NCBI RefSeq assembly: GCF_900113835.1
Contig: NZ_FOQV01000001.1
Coordinates: 62,001-126,000, forward strand
Direction of reading: 5' to 3'
Length of the DNA: 64,000 nt
Origin: Allobosea sp. OK403
GTDB taxonomy: Bacteria > Pseudomonadota > Alphaproteobacteria > Rhizobiales > Beijerinckiaceae
Shown here one piece after another: positions 34,895 through 43,010 of this stretch; position 1 is the stretch's first letter, and each line of letters begins with the position of its first letter. Under the pieces are notes generated by a model. That model did no database searches and had not been told where the DNA came from. It saw only the letters and a list, made by a program, of their open reading frames with translations. The translations under genes were made by a program, and so were the position numbers.

Positions 34895-34918
34895 ATATCA
34901 TAAGCAGGCTTATGATAT
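34895..34918. promoter_or_regulatory. Perfect palindrome upstream of the MarR gene
   Basis: ATATCATAAG (34895-34904) and CTTATGATAT (34909-34918) form a perfect 10-base inverted repeat with a CAGG spacer. It lies 14 bases before the chosen MarR start and is the natural autoregulatory operator for the marR-efflux operon. It also supports a start at 34933, because the upstream ATG at 34912 falls inside it. Confidence 0.75.
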
Positions 34919-34932
34919 CCGAGGCACGGCAG

Positions 34933-35415
34933 ATGAAGCGCCCCCTGAAGCGTGAATTGACGTTCCAACTGGTCGAGACCGCGCGGCTGCTGCGGGCCTA
35001 TGTCGATCAGCGCGCGCGTCTGCACGGCACGACCCGCGCGCAATGGGGCGTACTCGGGCGCCTGCGCCGGCAGGAAGGCCTCAACCAGGCCGCTTTGGCC
35101 GAGCAGCTCGACGTCCAGCCGATCTCGGTGGGGCGGCTGCTCGACCGGCTGGAGCAACAGAAATTGGTCGAACGCCGGCCAGATCCGAACGATCGACGCG
35201 CCTACCTCCTGCATCTGACGCCCGATGGACGCGCGCTGGTCGATGATCTCGACACGGTGCGCGGCGAAATCGCTGGCGAAGTGCTGGATGGCGTCGATGA
35301 GGCGGCGATCATGACGACGCTGGAGACGCTTGCCGCAGTGAGCGAACGCATCCGCCTGCAGAAACAAGAACGCCTGACACAGCTTGCGGCGGACCTCGCC
35401 GACAACGCCGCTTGA
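34933..35415 (+). CDS. MarR-family repressor of the efflux operon
   Basis: A 160-residue regulator with the MarR winged helix: TTRAQWGVLGRLRRQEGLNQAALAEQLDVQPISVGRLLDRLEQ, cut here for length, then the wing VERRPDPNDRRAYLLHLTPDG. MarR proteins bind palindromes as dimers and release on ligand binding. It precedes the periplasmic adaptor and RND pump genes by about 20 bases, so it is first in their operon. The start at 34933 has GAGG nine bases upstream; the open frame extends 28 codons further but across the operator. Confidence 0.88.
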   Translation: MKRPLKRELTFQLVETARLLRAYVDQRARLHGTTRAQWGVLGRLRRQEGLNQAALAEQLDVQPISVGRLLDRLEQQKLVERRPDPNDRRAYLLHLTPDGRALVDDLDTVRGEIAGEVLDGVDEAAIMTTLETLAAVSERIRLQKQERLTQLAADLADNAA

Positions 35416-35435
35416 TCCCCCGGAGCCACTCACCG

Positions 35436-36653
35436 ATGCAGCGTAAGACCCTTCTCTCGATTGCTTTCCTGGCCGCGGTCGCGGTTTCGACCGGCGCCTG
35501 GTTCACGACGTCTCGCGGCGCCGTCGATCCTGGTGAGGGCGCGCGTGCGGCCCGTGCCGGGCGCAGCGGCGAGGGCGCTCCTGTCGCCGTGGTGACGGCG
35601 CAGGCCGAGCGGGCCAACATGCCCGTGCGCAAGCGCGCCATCGGCTTCGTCGAGACACCGGCCAGCGTCGTGGTGAAGTCGCGGCTCGACAGCCAGCTCA
35701 TGGAACAGCACGTCGTCGACGGCCAGTTCGTCAAGGCCGGCGACCTGCTCTTCACCCTCGACGACCGCGACCTCAAAGCGCAGATCGAGAAGGACGAGGC
35801 GGCGATCGCCCGCGATCAGGCGGTCCACAAGCGCACCGAGGCCGATCTCGCACGCTATCAGCAACTGCTCCTCAAGAATGCCGGCACGCAGCAATCGGTC
35901 GATCAGGCGACGGCCGACGAGCGCTCAGCCGCCGCGACCATCCTCTCCGACAAGGCGACGCTCGACGCCGACAAGCTCAAGCTCGGCTACACCCGCATCC
36001 TGGCGCCGATCGACGGCCGCGCCGGCGCGGTCCAGGTCACCCCGGGTAATCTCGTCGGCGCCAACAGCACCGGTCTCGGCCTCGTCACCTTGACCCAGAT
36101 GAAGCCGCTGCGGGTCACCTTCACCTTGCCCGAGCGCGACCTGTCGGTGCTGCAGCGGGCTCTCGGTTCCGGCCGCGCCATTCCCGTGACGGCCAGCGTG
36201 CCCGATTCCGGCAAGCCGCCGGCCCAGGGAATCCTGAACTTCGTCGATTCCACTGTCGACATGACTTCGGGCACGATCACGGCCAAGGCCTCCTTCAGCA
36301 ATGACGACCTCGCGCTCTGGCCCGGCCAGTATGTCGATGTCGAGATCGCCGCCGACACCCTGATAGGTACGACGGTCGTTCCCACCGTCGCCGTCCAGAC
36401 TGGCCAGAAGGGCGCCTATGTCTATGTCGCCAAGGCCGACCAGACGGCCGAGTTGCGCCAGATCAAGGTCGCACTGAGCGATGGCGACCGAACGGCGCTG
36501 AGCGAGGGCCTCGAGCCCGGCGAGCGCGTCGTCACAGACGGCCAGATGCGGCTCAAGACCGGTGTGCGCATTCGTGAGCGCGCCGCCAAGGACGGCGCGC
36601 CGGCCGATCCGGCTTCGCAGGGCACGCCGATCGCGCAGGGAGCCAAGTCGTGA
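35436..36653 (+). CDS. RND efflux periplasmic adaptor (membrane fusion protein)
   Basis: A 405-residue HlyD/AcrA-type adaptor. It has an N-terminal signal/anchor (TLLSIAFLAAVAVSTGAW), a lipoyl half (VKSRLDSQLMEQHVVDGQFVKAG), a coiled-coil hairpin (about residues 100-165), the second lipoyl half (YTRILAPIDGRAG) and beta-barrel segments. No Cys lipobox is seen. It joins the RND pump to an outer-membrane channel, which is not encoded here. It overlaps the pump gene by four bases (GTGA). Confidence 0.92.
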   Translation: MQRKTLLSIAFLAAVAVSTGAWFTTSRGAVDPGEGARAARAGRSGEGAPVAVVTAQAERANMPVRKRAIGFVETPASVVVKSRLDSQLMEQHVVDGQFVKAGDLLFTLDDRDLKAQIEKDEAAIARDQAVHKRTEADLARYQQLLLKNAGTQQSVDQATADERSAAATILSDKATLDADKLKLGYTRILAPIDGRAGAVQVTPGNLVGANSTGLGLVTLTQMKPLRVTFTLPERDLSVLQRALGSGRAIPVTASVPDSGKPPAQGILNFVDSTVDMTSGTITAKASFSNDDLALWPGQYVDVEIAADTLIGTTVVPTVAVQTGQKGAYVYVAKADQTAELRQIKVALSDGDRTALSEGLEPGERVVTDGQMRLKTGVRIRERAAKDGAPADPASQGTPIAQGAKS

Positions 36654-39600
36654 ACATCTCCGGCTTCTGCATCCGCCACCCGGTGGCGACGATCCTGATG
36701 TCGGTCTCGCTCGTGCTGGCGGGGCTGTTCGCCTATCGCTTCCTGCCGGTGGCGGCCCTGCCCCGGGCGGAATTCCCGGTCGTGAACGTCTCGGCGCAAT
36801 TGCCCGGCGCCTCGCCCGACACCATGGCGACCTCGGTTGCGACACCACTCGTCAAGCAGTTCGCCACCATCGCCGGCATCGATTCGATTGCCACGACGAA
36901 CGCCCAGGGGTCGACCTCGATCGCGATCCAGTTCGTGCTGAACCGCAATATCGACGCGGCCGCCGCCGACGTGCAGGCCGCCATCACGCGCGCCCAGAAG
37001 CAGCTCCCGCTCGAGATGACGACGCCGCCGAGCTATCGCAAGGTGAACCCGGCTGACGCGCCGATCATCCTGCTGGCGCTGAAGAGCGATGTCGTGCCGC
37101 TCTCGCAGCTCGACGCCTTTGCCCAGCAGGTCATCTCGCCGGCGCTCTCGACGGTCGACGGCGTCGCGCAGGTTCTGATCTTCGGCAGCCAGAAATACGC
37201 AGTCCGCATCCAGATCGACCCGATCGCGCTGGCTGCGCGCGGCATCGGCGTCGACGATCTGCAGGCGGCGATCACCGCGACCAACGCCAACACGCCGGTC
37301 GGTACGCTGCAGAACAGCAGCCAGCAGCTCACCATCCAGGCTCGCACGCAGCTCGCCGACGCTGCGCAGTTCGCCAACGTCATCATCGCCACGCGCAACG
37401 GCAAGCCGGTGCGCCTGGGCGATGTCGCCAAGGTCATCGACTCCGTCGAGAATTCGCTGACAGCGAGTGCCTATGACGGCGTGCCCGCGGTGGTTCTCGC
37501 CGTGCAGCGCCAGCCTGACGCCAACACCGTCGAGGTCGTCGACAAGGTCAAGGCGATGCTACCGGCCTTTTCGGAGCAACTGCCGGCTGCGGCTTCGCTG
37601 TCCCTGCTGAACGACCGCTCCGTCTCGATCCGCATGGCGGTGGACGATGTCCAGTTCACCTTGCTGCTGACGATCGGCCTCGTGGTGATGGTGATCTTCG
37701 CCTTCCTGCGCCGCGTCGCCGCGACCTTCATCCCCGCCGTGGCGGTGCCGATCTCGATCATCGCGACGCTTGCGGCGATGTATGCCTTCGGCTTCTCGAT
37801 CGACAACATCTCGCTGCTCGGCCTGACGCTCTCCGTCGGCCTCGTCGTCGACGACGCTATCGTGATGCTGGAGAACATCGTCCGCCATATGGAGGAGGAC
37901 GGGATCCCGGCCTATGAGGCGGCGCTCAAGGGTGCGGGCGAGATCGGCTTCACCATCATCTCGATCTCGCTCTCGCTGGTCGCGGTCTTCATCCCCGTGC
38001 TGCTGATGGGCGGCGTCATCGGGCGCATCTTCAACGAATTCGCCGTGGTCGTGACGGTCTCGATCCTGGCCTCGGCCTTCGTCTCGCTGACGCTGACGCC
38101 GATGCTGTGCTCGCGCCTGCTGAGCGGCTATTCGGAACACCATAAGGAGAATGCTTTCGGGCGTGTGCTCGAGGCCGGGTTCGACGGCATCCTGCGCGGC
38201 TACGACCGGGCGCTGACGGTGTGCCTGCGTTTCCAGCCGGTGATGCTGCTCGCCTTCTTCGGCACGCTTGCTCTCAGTGTCTGGCTGCTCCAGACCGCGC
38301 CCAAGGGCTTCTTCCCGCAGGAGGATATCGGCCAGCTCCAGGTCGCGACCGAGGCGCGCCAGGACGTCTCCTTCCCGGCCATGAGGGAGTTGCAGGCGCA
38401 GGTGGCGGATGTGTTCAGCCGCTCGCCTTTCGTCGCCCATGTCGCTTCTACGGTCGGCGGCAGCAACGGCAGCGCCGGCGCCCTCAATGCCGGCCGTCTC
38501 TTCGTCGAGCTCAAGCCGCAAAATGAGCGGCCTCCGCTGCAGACGGTGCTTGCCGGCCTGCGCCGCGATCTCGCGCCGATTGCCGGCATCACCGCCTATA
38601 TGACGCCGGTCCAGAACCTCAACATCGGCGCGCGCGCCTCAAAGAGCCAGTACCAGCTCGTCGTGCAGGGGCTCGACCAGGGCCTGATGAACGAGTGGTC
38701 GGTGAAGCTCGCCGATGCGATGGGGCGTGATCCTTCGACTTTCATCGACGTCACCACCGATCTGCAGAACAGTGCCGCGGAAGCGACGCTGGTGATCGAC
38801 CGCGACAAGGCCAACCAGCTCAAGATCGGCTCCGACATCCTGCGCTCAACGCTCTATTCAGGCTTCGGCGTGCGTCAGGTTTCGACCATCTACACCACCG
38901 GCGACAGCTATCAGGTCATCGTCGAGTTCGATCCCAAGGGCGGCTGGTCGGCCGACAAGCTCGACCAGATCCGCATCCGCGCCAGCAATGGCAATCTGGT
39001 GCCGCTCAGCGCCTTCGCGCGCGTCGAGCGCACGACGGGCCTGCTCACCGTCAACCAACTCGGCCAGCTTCCGGCCGTGACGATCTCCTACAACCTGCCG
39101 GCAGGCGTCGCGCTCGGCGACAGCGTCACCAAGATCGAGGCGCTGAAGACCGAGATCAACCTGCCGAAATCGCTCTCGACGACATTGGCCGGCACGGCCA
39201 AGACCTTCCAGGATTCGCTCGCCAATCAGGGCCTGCTGATCGCGGGCGCGATCCTGACGATCTATATCGTGCTCGGCATCCTCTATGAGAGCTTCATCCA
39301 CCCGCTGACGATCCTGACCGGGCTACCCTCGGCCGCGATCGGCGCGCTGGGCGCGCTCCGGCTCTTCGGGCTCGATCTCTCGGTCATCGCCATCATCGGC
39401 CTTCTGATGCTGATCGGCATCGTCAAGAAGAACGCGATCATGATGATCGACGTCGCGCTCGTGCTGAAGCGCGAGGGCAAGACGCCGCAGGAATCGATCC
39501 ACCAGGCCTGCGTGATGCGGTTCCGGCCGATCCTGATGACGACGCTCGCGGCACTGATGGGCACGCTGCCGATCGCGCTCGGCGCCGGCGCCAGCGCCGA

Positions 39601-39787
39601 ATTGCGCCAGCCGCTCGGCATCGCCGTGGTCGGCGGGTTGATGATCTCGCAGGTGCTGACGCTGTTCATCACCCCGGTGCTGTTTCTCTACATGGAGCGG
39701 CTCTCGAACGGGCTCGACTGGCTGTTCTCGCGGAAGAAGAAGCTGGGAGAGGCCGCAGCGCACGCCCATCCGGCTCCGGCGGAGTGA
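36650..39787 (+). CDS. RND-family multidrug efflux transporter
   Basis: A 1045-residue HAE1/MdtB-like RND pump with 12 membrane helices in the usual 1+5, 1+5 layout. It starts ISGFCIRHPVATILMSV and has the proton-relay helix LGLTLSVGLVVDDAIVMLENI with the paired aspartates, and IIGLLMLIGIVKKNAIMMIDVAL in the second half. It exports drugs, bile acids or solvents using proton force. GTG at 36650 overlaps the adaptor's stop codon. Controlled by the MarR repressor at the head of the operon. Confidence 0.93.
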   Translation: MNISGFCIRHPVATILMSVSLVLAGLFAYRFLPVAALPRAEFPVVNVSAQLPGASPDTMATSVATPLVKQFATIAGIDSIATTNAQGSTSIAIQFVLNRNIDAAAADVQAAITRAQKQLPLEMTTPPSYRKVNPADAPIILLALKSDVVPLSQLDAFAQQVISPALSTVDGVAQVLIFGSQKYAVRIQIDPIALAARGIGVDDLQAAITATNANTPVGTLQNSSQQLTIQARTQLADAAQFANVIIATRNGKPVRLGDVAKVIDSVENSLTASAYDGVPAVVLAVQRQPDANTVEVVDKVKAMLPAFSEQLPAAASLSLLNDRSVSIRMAVDDVQFTLLLTIGLVVMVIFAFLRRVAATFIPAVAVPISIIATLAAMYAFGFSIDNISLLGLTLSVGLVVDDAIVMLENIVRHMEEDGIPAYEAALKGAGEIGFTIISISLSLVAVFIPVLLMGGVIGRIFNEFAVVVTVSILASAFVSLTLTPMLCSRLLSGYSEHHKENAFGRVLEAGFDGILRGYDRALTVCLRFQPVMLLAFFGTLALSVWLLQTAPKGFFPQEDIGQLQVATEARQDVSFPAMRELQAQVADVFSRSPFVAHVASTVGGSNGSAGALNAGRLFVELKPQNERPPLQTVLAGLRRDLAPIAGITAYMTPVQNLNIGARASKSQYQLVVQGLDQGLMNEWSVKLADAMGRDPSTFIDVTTDLQNSAAEATLVIDRDKANQLKIGSDILRSTLYSGFGVRQVSTIYTTGDSYQVIVEFDPKGGWSADKLDQIRIRASNGNLVPLSAFARVERTTGLLTVNQLGQLPAVTISYNLPAGVALGDSVTKIEALKTEINLPKSLSTTLAGTAKTFQDSLANQGLLIAGAILTIYIVLGILYESFIHPLTILTGLPSAAIGALGALRLFGLDLSVIAIIGLLMLIGIVKKNAIMMIDVALVLKREGKTPQESIHQACVMRFRPILMTTLAALMGTLPIALGAGASAELRQPLGIAVVGGLMISQVLTLFITPVLFLYMERLSNGLDWLFSRKKKLGEAAAHAHPAPAE

Positions 39788-39885
39788 GATCCGACGGGGA
39801 GGGGCGTAAGCCGGACGCTGGCCGAGGATCCGATGGGCCGGGATCCTGGCTGGCGGAATAAGGTGGTTTCGATATTGCCGTCGGC

Positions 39886-40012
39886 GAGAGCAGGATGCGG
39901 AAAAGTGGGTACCGGTTTTTCGCAATCGATCCTGCTCTCACTTTGAGATGAGAGACGGATTCAGATTTCAGCTGGGCTCATTTCGTGAGCCCAGCTGAAA
40001 TCATCCGGCTCT
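39886..40012. repeat. Two-hairpin dispersed repeat, copy B
   Basis: Reverse-oriented copy of the element at 26970-27088. Its lipless stem reads GATTTCAGCTGGGCTCA / TGAGCCCAGCTGAAATC, the linker GATGAGAGACGGATTCA is conserved, and the second stem AGAGCAGGATGCGG / ATCCTGCTCT carries a small insertion. It fills the gap between the RND pump and the Sel1 gene. Confidence 0.85.
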
Positions 40013-40048
40013 TGTATCGAGACCGCCTGGAATGGCGCGGGAGCGGAG

Positions 40049-40519
40049 ATGCGGCTGCCTGGTGTTGGTTTGGCGATTGGGCTGCTCATCTGCTCGGCGG
40101 CTGTGTCTCATGCCGATGACGCCTGGGATGCCTATCAGCGCGACGACTATGCGACCGCGCTGAGATTATGGCGCGCCCAGTCCGACAAGGGCGACAATGC
40201 CGCCCCGGCCCATATCGGCGATCTCTATCTGCAAGGATCTGGGGTTACGCCAAACCGAGCCGAGGCGTTCAAATGGTATCGCCTGTCCGCGGAGCGCGGA
40301 TATGCCCGGGCCCAATCCTATATTGGCGATATGTATCGAAGCGGAAACGGTACCCGCCAGGACAAGGCCCAGGCGCTTCTCTGGTACCGCAAGGCGGCGG
40401 AGCAGGGCTTCCCGACCGCAATGAACGCGCTCGGCGACATGTACAATGTCGGAGAGGGCGTCGCCAAGGATGAGGCCGAGGCGCAGCGTTGGTACCAGAA
40501 GTTCAACGACGCGAATTGA
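40049..40519 (+). CDS. Secreted Sel1-repeat (TPR-like) protein
   Basis: A 156-residue exported protein with a signal peptide (LAIGLLICSAAVSHA) and three Sel1-type repeats: APAHIGDLYLQGSGVTPNRAEAFKWYRLSA, ARAQSYIGDMYRSGNGTRQDKAQALLWYRKAA and the last one ending EAQRWYQK, shown here only in part. Sel1 repeats are protein-binding scaffolds, often in envelope signalling. GGAGCGGAG precedes the ATG directly. Probably monocistronic; it follows a dispersed repeat. Confidence 0.85.
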   Translation: MRLPGVGLAIGLLICSAAVSHADDAWDAYQRDDYATALRLWRAQSDKGDNAAPAHIGDLYLQGSGVTPNRAEAFKWYRLSAERGYARAQSYIGDMYRSGNGTRQDKAQALLWYRKAAEQGFPTAMNALGDMYNVGEGVAKDEAEAQRWYQKFNDAN

Positions 40520-40637
40520 CGATGAGGTCACGGCCTTAGCCCGTGGAAACTGCAGCCCCATCCTGAACTCCTGGAGCATCCTTCGAGACGCCGCTTCGCG
40601 GATCCTCAGGATGCGCACGCGTCTTCGACGCGATCGA

Positions 40638-41543
40638 TCACTCCGGCTTGAGCGCGAGAGACCGGAAAATCGTATTCAGCTGCGGGCTCATCGGTAGATC
40701 GATGCTGTCACCGCCTGGAAGCCGTTGCAGGAACCAACGTTTGTAGAGGCGGTCGAGATCGCCATCCTCCGCCAACTGGTGAAAGGCTTCGGCAACGACT
40801 TTGGCCAGCGGCGCATCGCCCTTGCGGAACATGATGCCATAAGGGTCGTAAGACAGGAAGTCGCCCAGCACAGTGAAAGCGTTCTTCGCCTTGTTCTGGG
40901 CAATCAGGCCATAAAGCAGCACATCATCGAGGGCGAACGCCTCTGCCTTGCCGCCGACGATCTCGGCGAATGATTGGCCGTGCTCCGGCGCGACGAGCAG
41001 TTTTATGTCGAGTTTGAACTTTTCGGACAGGTCGTGCATCGCCTTTTCGTTGGTGGTTCCAGCCGTCACCACCACGGTCTTGTCCTTCAGATCGCGGAAC
41101 GAGCGCACCGGCGAATTGACCTTCACCATCAGCTTGGTGCCGGAGACGAACATGGTGGGCGAGAAGCTCACCACCTTTTGCCGCTCGATATTGCTTGTCG
41201 TCGATCCGCATTCGAGGTCGATTTTGCCTGTGACGACAGCCTCGATCCGGGTCTCGGACGTCACGGGCACAAATTTCAGGCTGAGATCGCGATCGACCTC
41301 ACGACCGATCGCTTCCACCAGCGCCCGGCATATCTCGATGGAGTAGCCCACCGGCTCCTTGCCAGCCGACAGATAGGAAAACGGAATCGAGCTCTCGCGG
41401 TAGCCGATCGTCACAAAACCTGAATCGCGCGCCGATTTGAGAACACCCGTCAGGGCCGTCGCCGGATCACTCTGGGCCAGGACCTGGCCCGGTGCGAGCG
41501 CAAGCCAAACCAATGCGAGAGCCGCGAGAGATCTCGTGATCAT
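40638..41543 (-). CDS. Periplasmic amino-acid-binding protein (GltI-like)
   Basis: A 301-residue family 3 solute-binding protein with a signal peptide (SLAALALVWLALAPGQVLAQ). Family marks: GYRESSIPFSY, GYSIEICRALVEAI, CGSTTSNIERQKVVSFSPTMF and DLKDKTVVVTAGTTNEKA. It most resembles glutamate/aspartate binding proteins of ABC importers, but no ABC permease or ATPase is nearby. It lies 56 bases downstream of a DAACS symporter gene on the same strand. The open frame extends far upstream antisense to codons of the symporter; the true start is the ATG at 41543. Confidence 0.88.
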   Translation of the reverse strand: MITRSLAALALVWLALAPGQVLAQSDPATALTGVLKSARDSGFVTIGYRESSIPFSYLSAGKEPVGYSIEICRALVEAIGREVDRDLSLKFVPVTSETRIEAVVTGKIDLECGSTTSNIERQKVVSFSPTMFVSGTKLMVKVNSPVRSFRDLKDKTVVVTAGTTNEKAMHDLSEKFKLDIKLLVAPEHGQSFAEIVGGKAEAFALDDVLLYGLIAQNKAKNAFTVLGDFLSYDPYGIMFRKGDAPLAKVVAEAFHQLAEDGDLDRLYKRWFLQRLPGGDSIDLPMSPQLNTIFRSLALKPE

Positions 41544-41599
41544 GGCAATCGCAGCGGCCCAAATCTCGGCAGCCCATGCGGAAACGTGATCACGGGGTC

Positions 41600-42895
41600 T
41601 CACGCGGGCACCGCAGCGGGTAGCGCCGCGTCGAGCGAGTGGGCAAATGCCTCGGCCTCGTTCTCCGGCAGCAACTCTCCTTCCCATTTGGCGACGACCG
41701 CGGTCGCGATCGAATTTCCGACCGCGTTGGTCGCTGAACGACCCATATCGAGGAAGGTATCGACGCCAAGGATCAGCAACAATCCGGCTTCGGGGATGTT
41801 GAACTGATTGAGCGTCGCTGCGATCACCACGAGTGATGCGCGCGGCACCCCGGCCATGCCCTTCGAGGTCATCATCAAGATCAGCAACATCGTGATCTGC
41901 GTGCCCAATGTCAGCGGGATATTGTAGGCCTGCGCGATGAACAGGGTAGCAAAGGTGCAGTACATCATCGAGCCGTCGAGATTGAACGAGTATCCCATCG
42001 GCATGACAAAGCTCGAGATCTTCCGTTTCACGCCGAAACGGTCGAGGGCGTCGAGGATCTTGGGATAGGCAGCCTCGGAGCTGGCTGTCGCAAAGGACAG
42101 CATGAAGGCTTCCTTGATCAATACCAGCAGCTTGAGCACTCTTGGGCCAAGGAACATGTAACCAGCCAGGACCAATAGACCCCACAGGATAAACAGTCCC
42201 AGATAGAAATCACCCATGAACACCGCAAACTTCAGCAGGATCTCGAGGCCGTTGACGGCAACCGTCGCGGCCATGGCAGCGAATACAGCAAGCGGTGCCA
42301 GCTTCATCACGTAGCCCGTGATCTTGAGCATGACATGCGCAAGCTGGTCGATGCCCTCGACGATCAGCTTGCCCTTCTCACCCAGAGCGGCAAGCGCGAC
42401 GCCAAAGAACATCGAGAACACAACGATTTGCAGGATCTCGTTGTTCGCCATCGCCTCCGCGAACGACTTCGGCACGAGGTGCGCCACGAAATCCTTCAAG
42501 GTAAACTTCGAAGTGGCGAGATTGGCCGATGCGCCAATGTCCGGCAGCGGCAGACCCAGGTTATGTCCGGGCTGCAGCAGATTGGCCAGAATAAGGCCCA
42601 GCACCAGGGAAACCAGCGATGCCGTGACGAACCAGCCCAGCGCCTTGCCGAACACCCGTCCGACAGATGCCGCGTCGCCCATATGCGCGATGCCGACGAC
42701 CAAGGTCGAAAACACCAGTGGTGCGATCAGCATCTTGATCAGTCGCAGGAATATGTCCGACATGATCGAGATATAGCCAGCGATATCCGATGCGCTCTTC
42801 CTGTCGGGGAAATTAGAGAAGATCATATACCCAACAATAATGCCCAGCACCATCGCGATAATGATGTAAGCCGCAGGGGGTAATTTCTTTGTCAT
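41600..42895 (-). CDS. Dicarboxylate/amino acid:cation symporter (DctA/GltP family)
   Basis: A 431-residue DAACS transporter with eight membrane helices and two re-entrant loops. The serine-rich hairpin is SFATASSEAAYPK, the NMDGT-like motif is SFNLDGSMMY, and the second hairpin and last helix include GVPRASLVVIAATL and DTFLDMGRSATNAVGN. It imports C4-dicarboxylates or acidic amino acids with protons or sodium. It is transcribed with the glutamate/aspartate-type binding protein gene that follows. Confidence 0.92.
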   Translation of the reverse strand: MTKKLPPAAYIIIAMVLGIIVGYMIFSNFPDRKSASDIAGYISIMSDIFLRLIKMLIAPLVFSTLVVGIAHMGDAASVGRVFGKALGWFVTASLVSLVLGLILANLLQPGHNLGLPLPDIGASANLATSKFTLKDFVAHLVPKSFAEAMANNEILQIVVFSMFFGVALAALGEKGKLIVEGIDQLAHVMLKITGYVMKLAPLAVFAAMAATVAVNGLEILLKFAVFMGDFYLGLFILWGLLVLAGYMFLGPRVLKLLVLIKEAFMLSFATASSEAAYPKILDALDRFGVKRKISSFVMPMGYSFNLDGSMMYCTFATLFIAQAYNIPLTLGTQITMLLILMMTSKGMAGVPRASLVVIAATLNQFNIPEAGLLLILGVDTFLDMGRSATNAVGNSIATAVVAKWEGELLPENEAEAFAHSLDAALPAAVPA

Positions 42896-43010
42896 GTCGC
42901 GGCTCCTCGGCGGGAAGCTGAAGGTTTTAACAATTGGCGCGGGTGATTACTCTTAGAAACAAATCTTAATATCTGACGCTGGCTAAGCATGCGGGCTGTG
43001 TCCAGCTTCG

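Noticed and set aside
41544-42185. N-terminal extension of the binding-protein frame
   Set aside because: This part is antisense-frame reading of the symporter gene on the same strand in another frame; the protein proper begins with a signal peptide at 41543.
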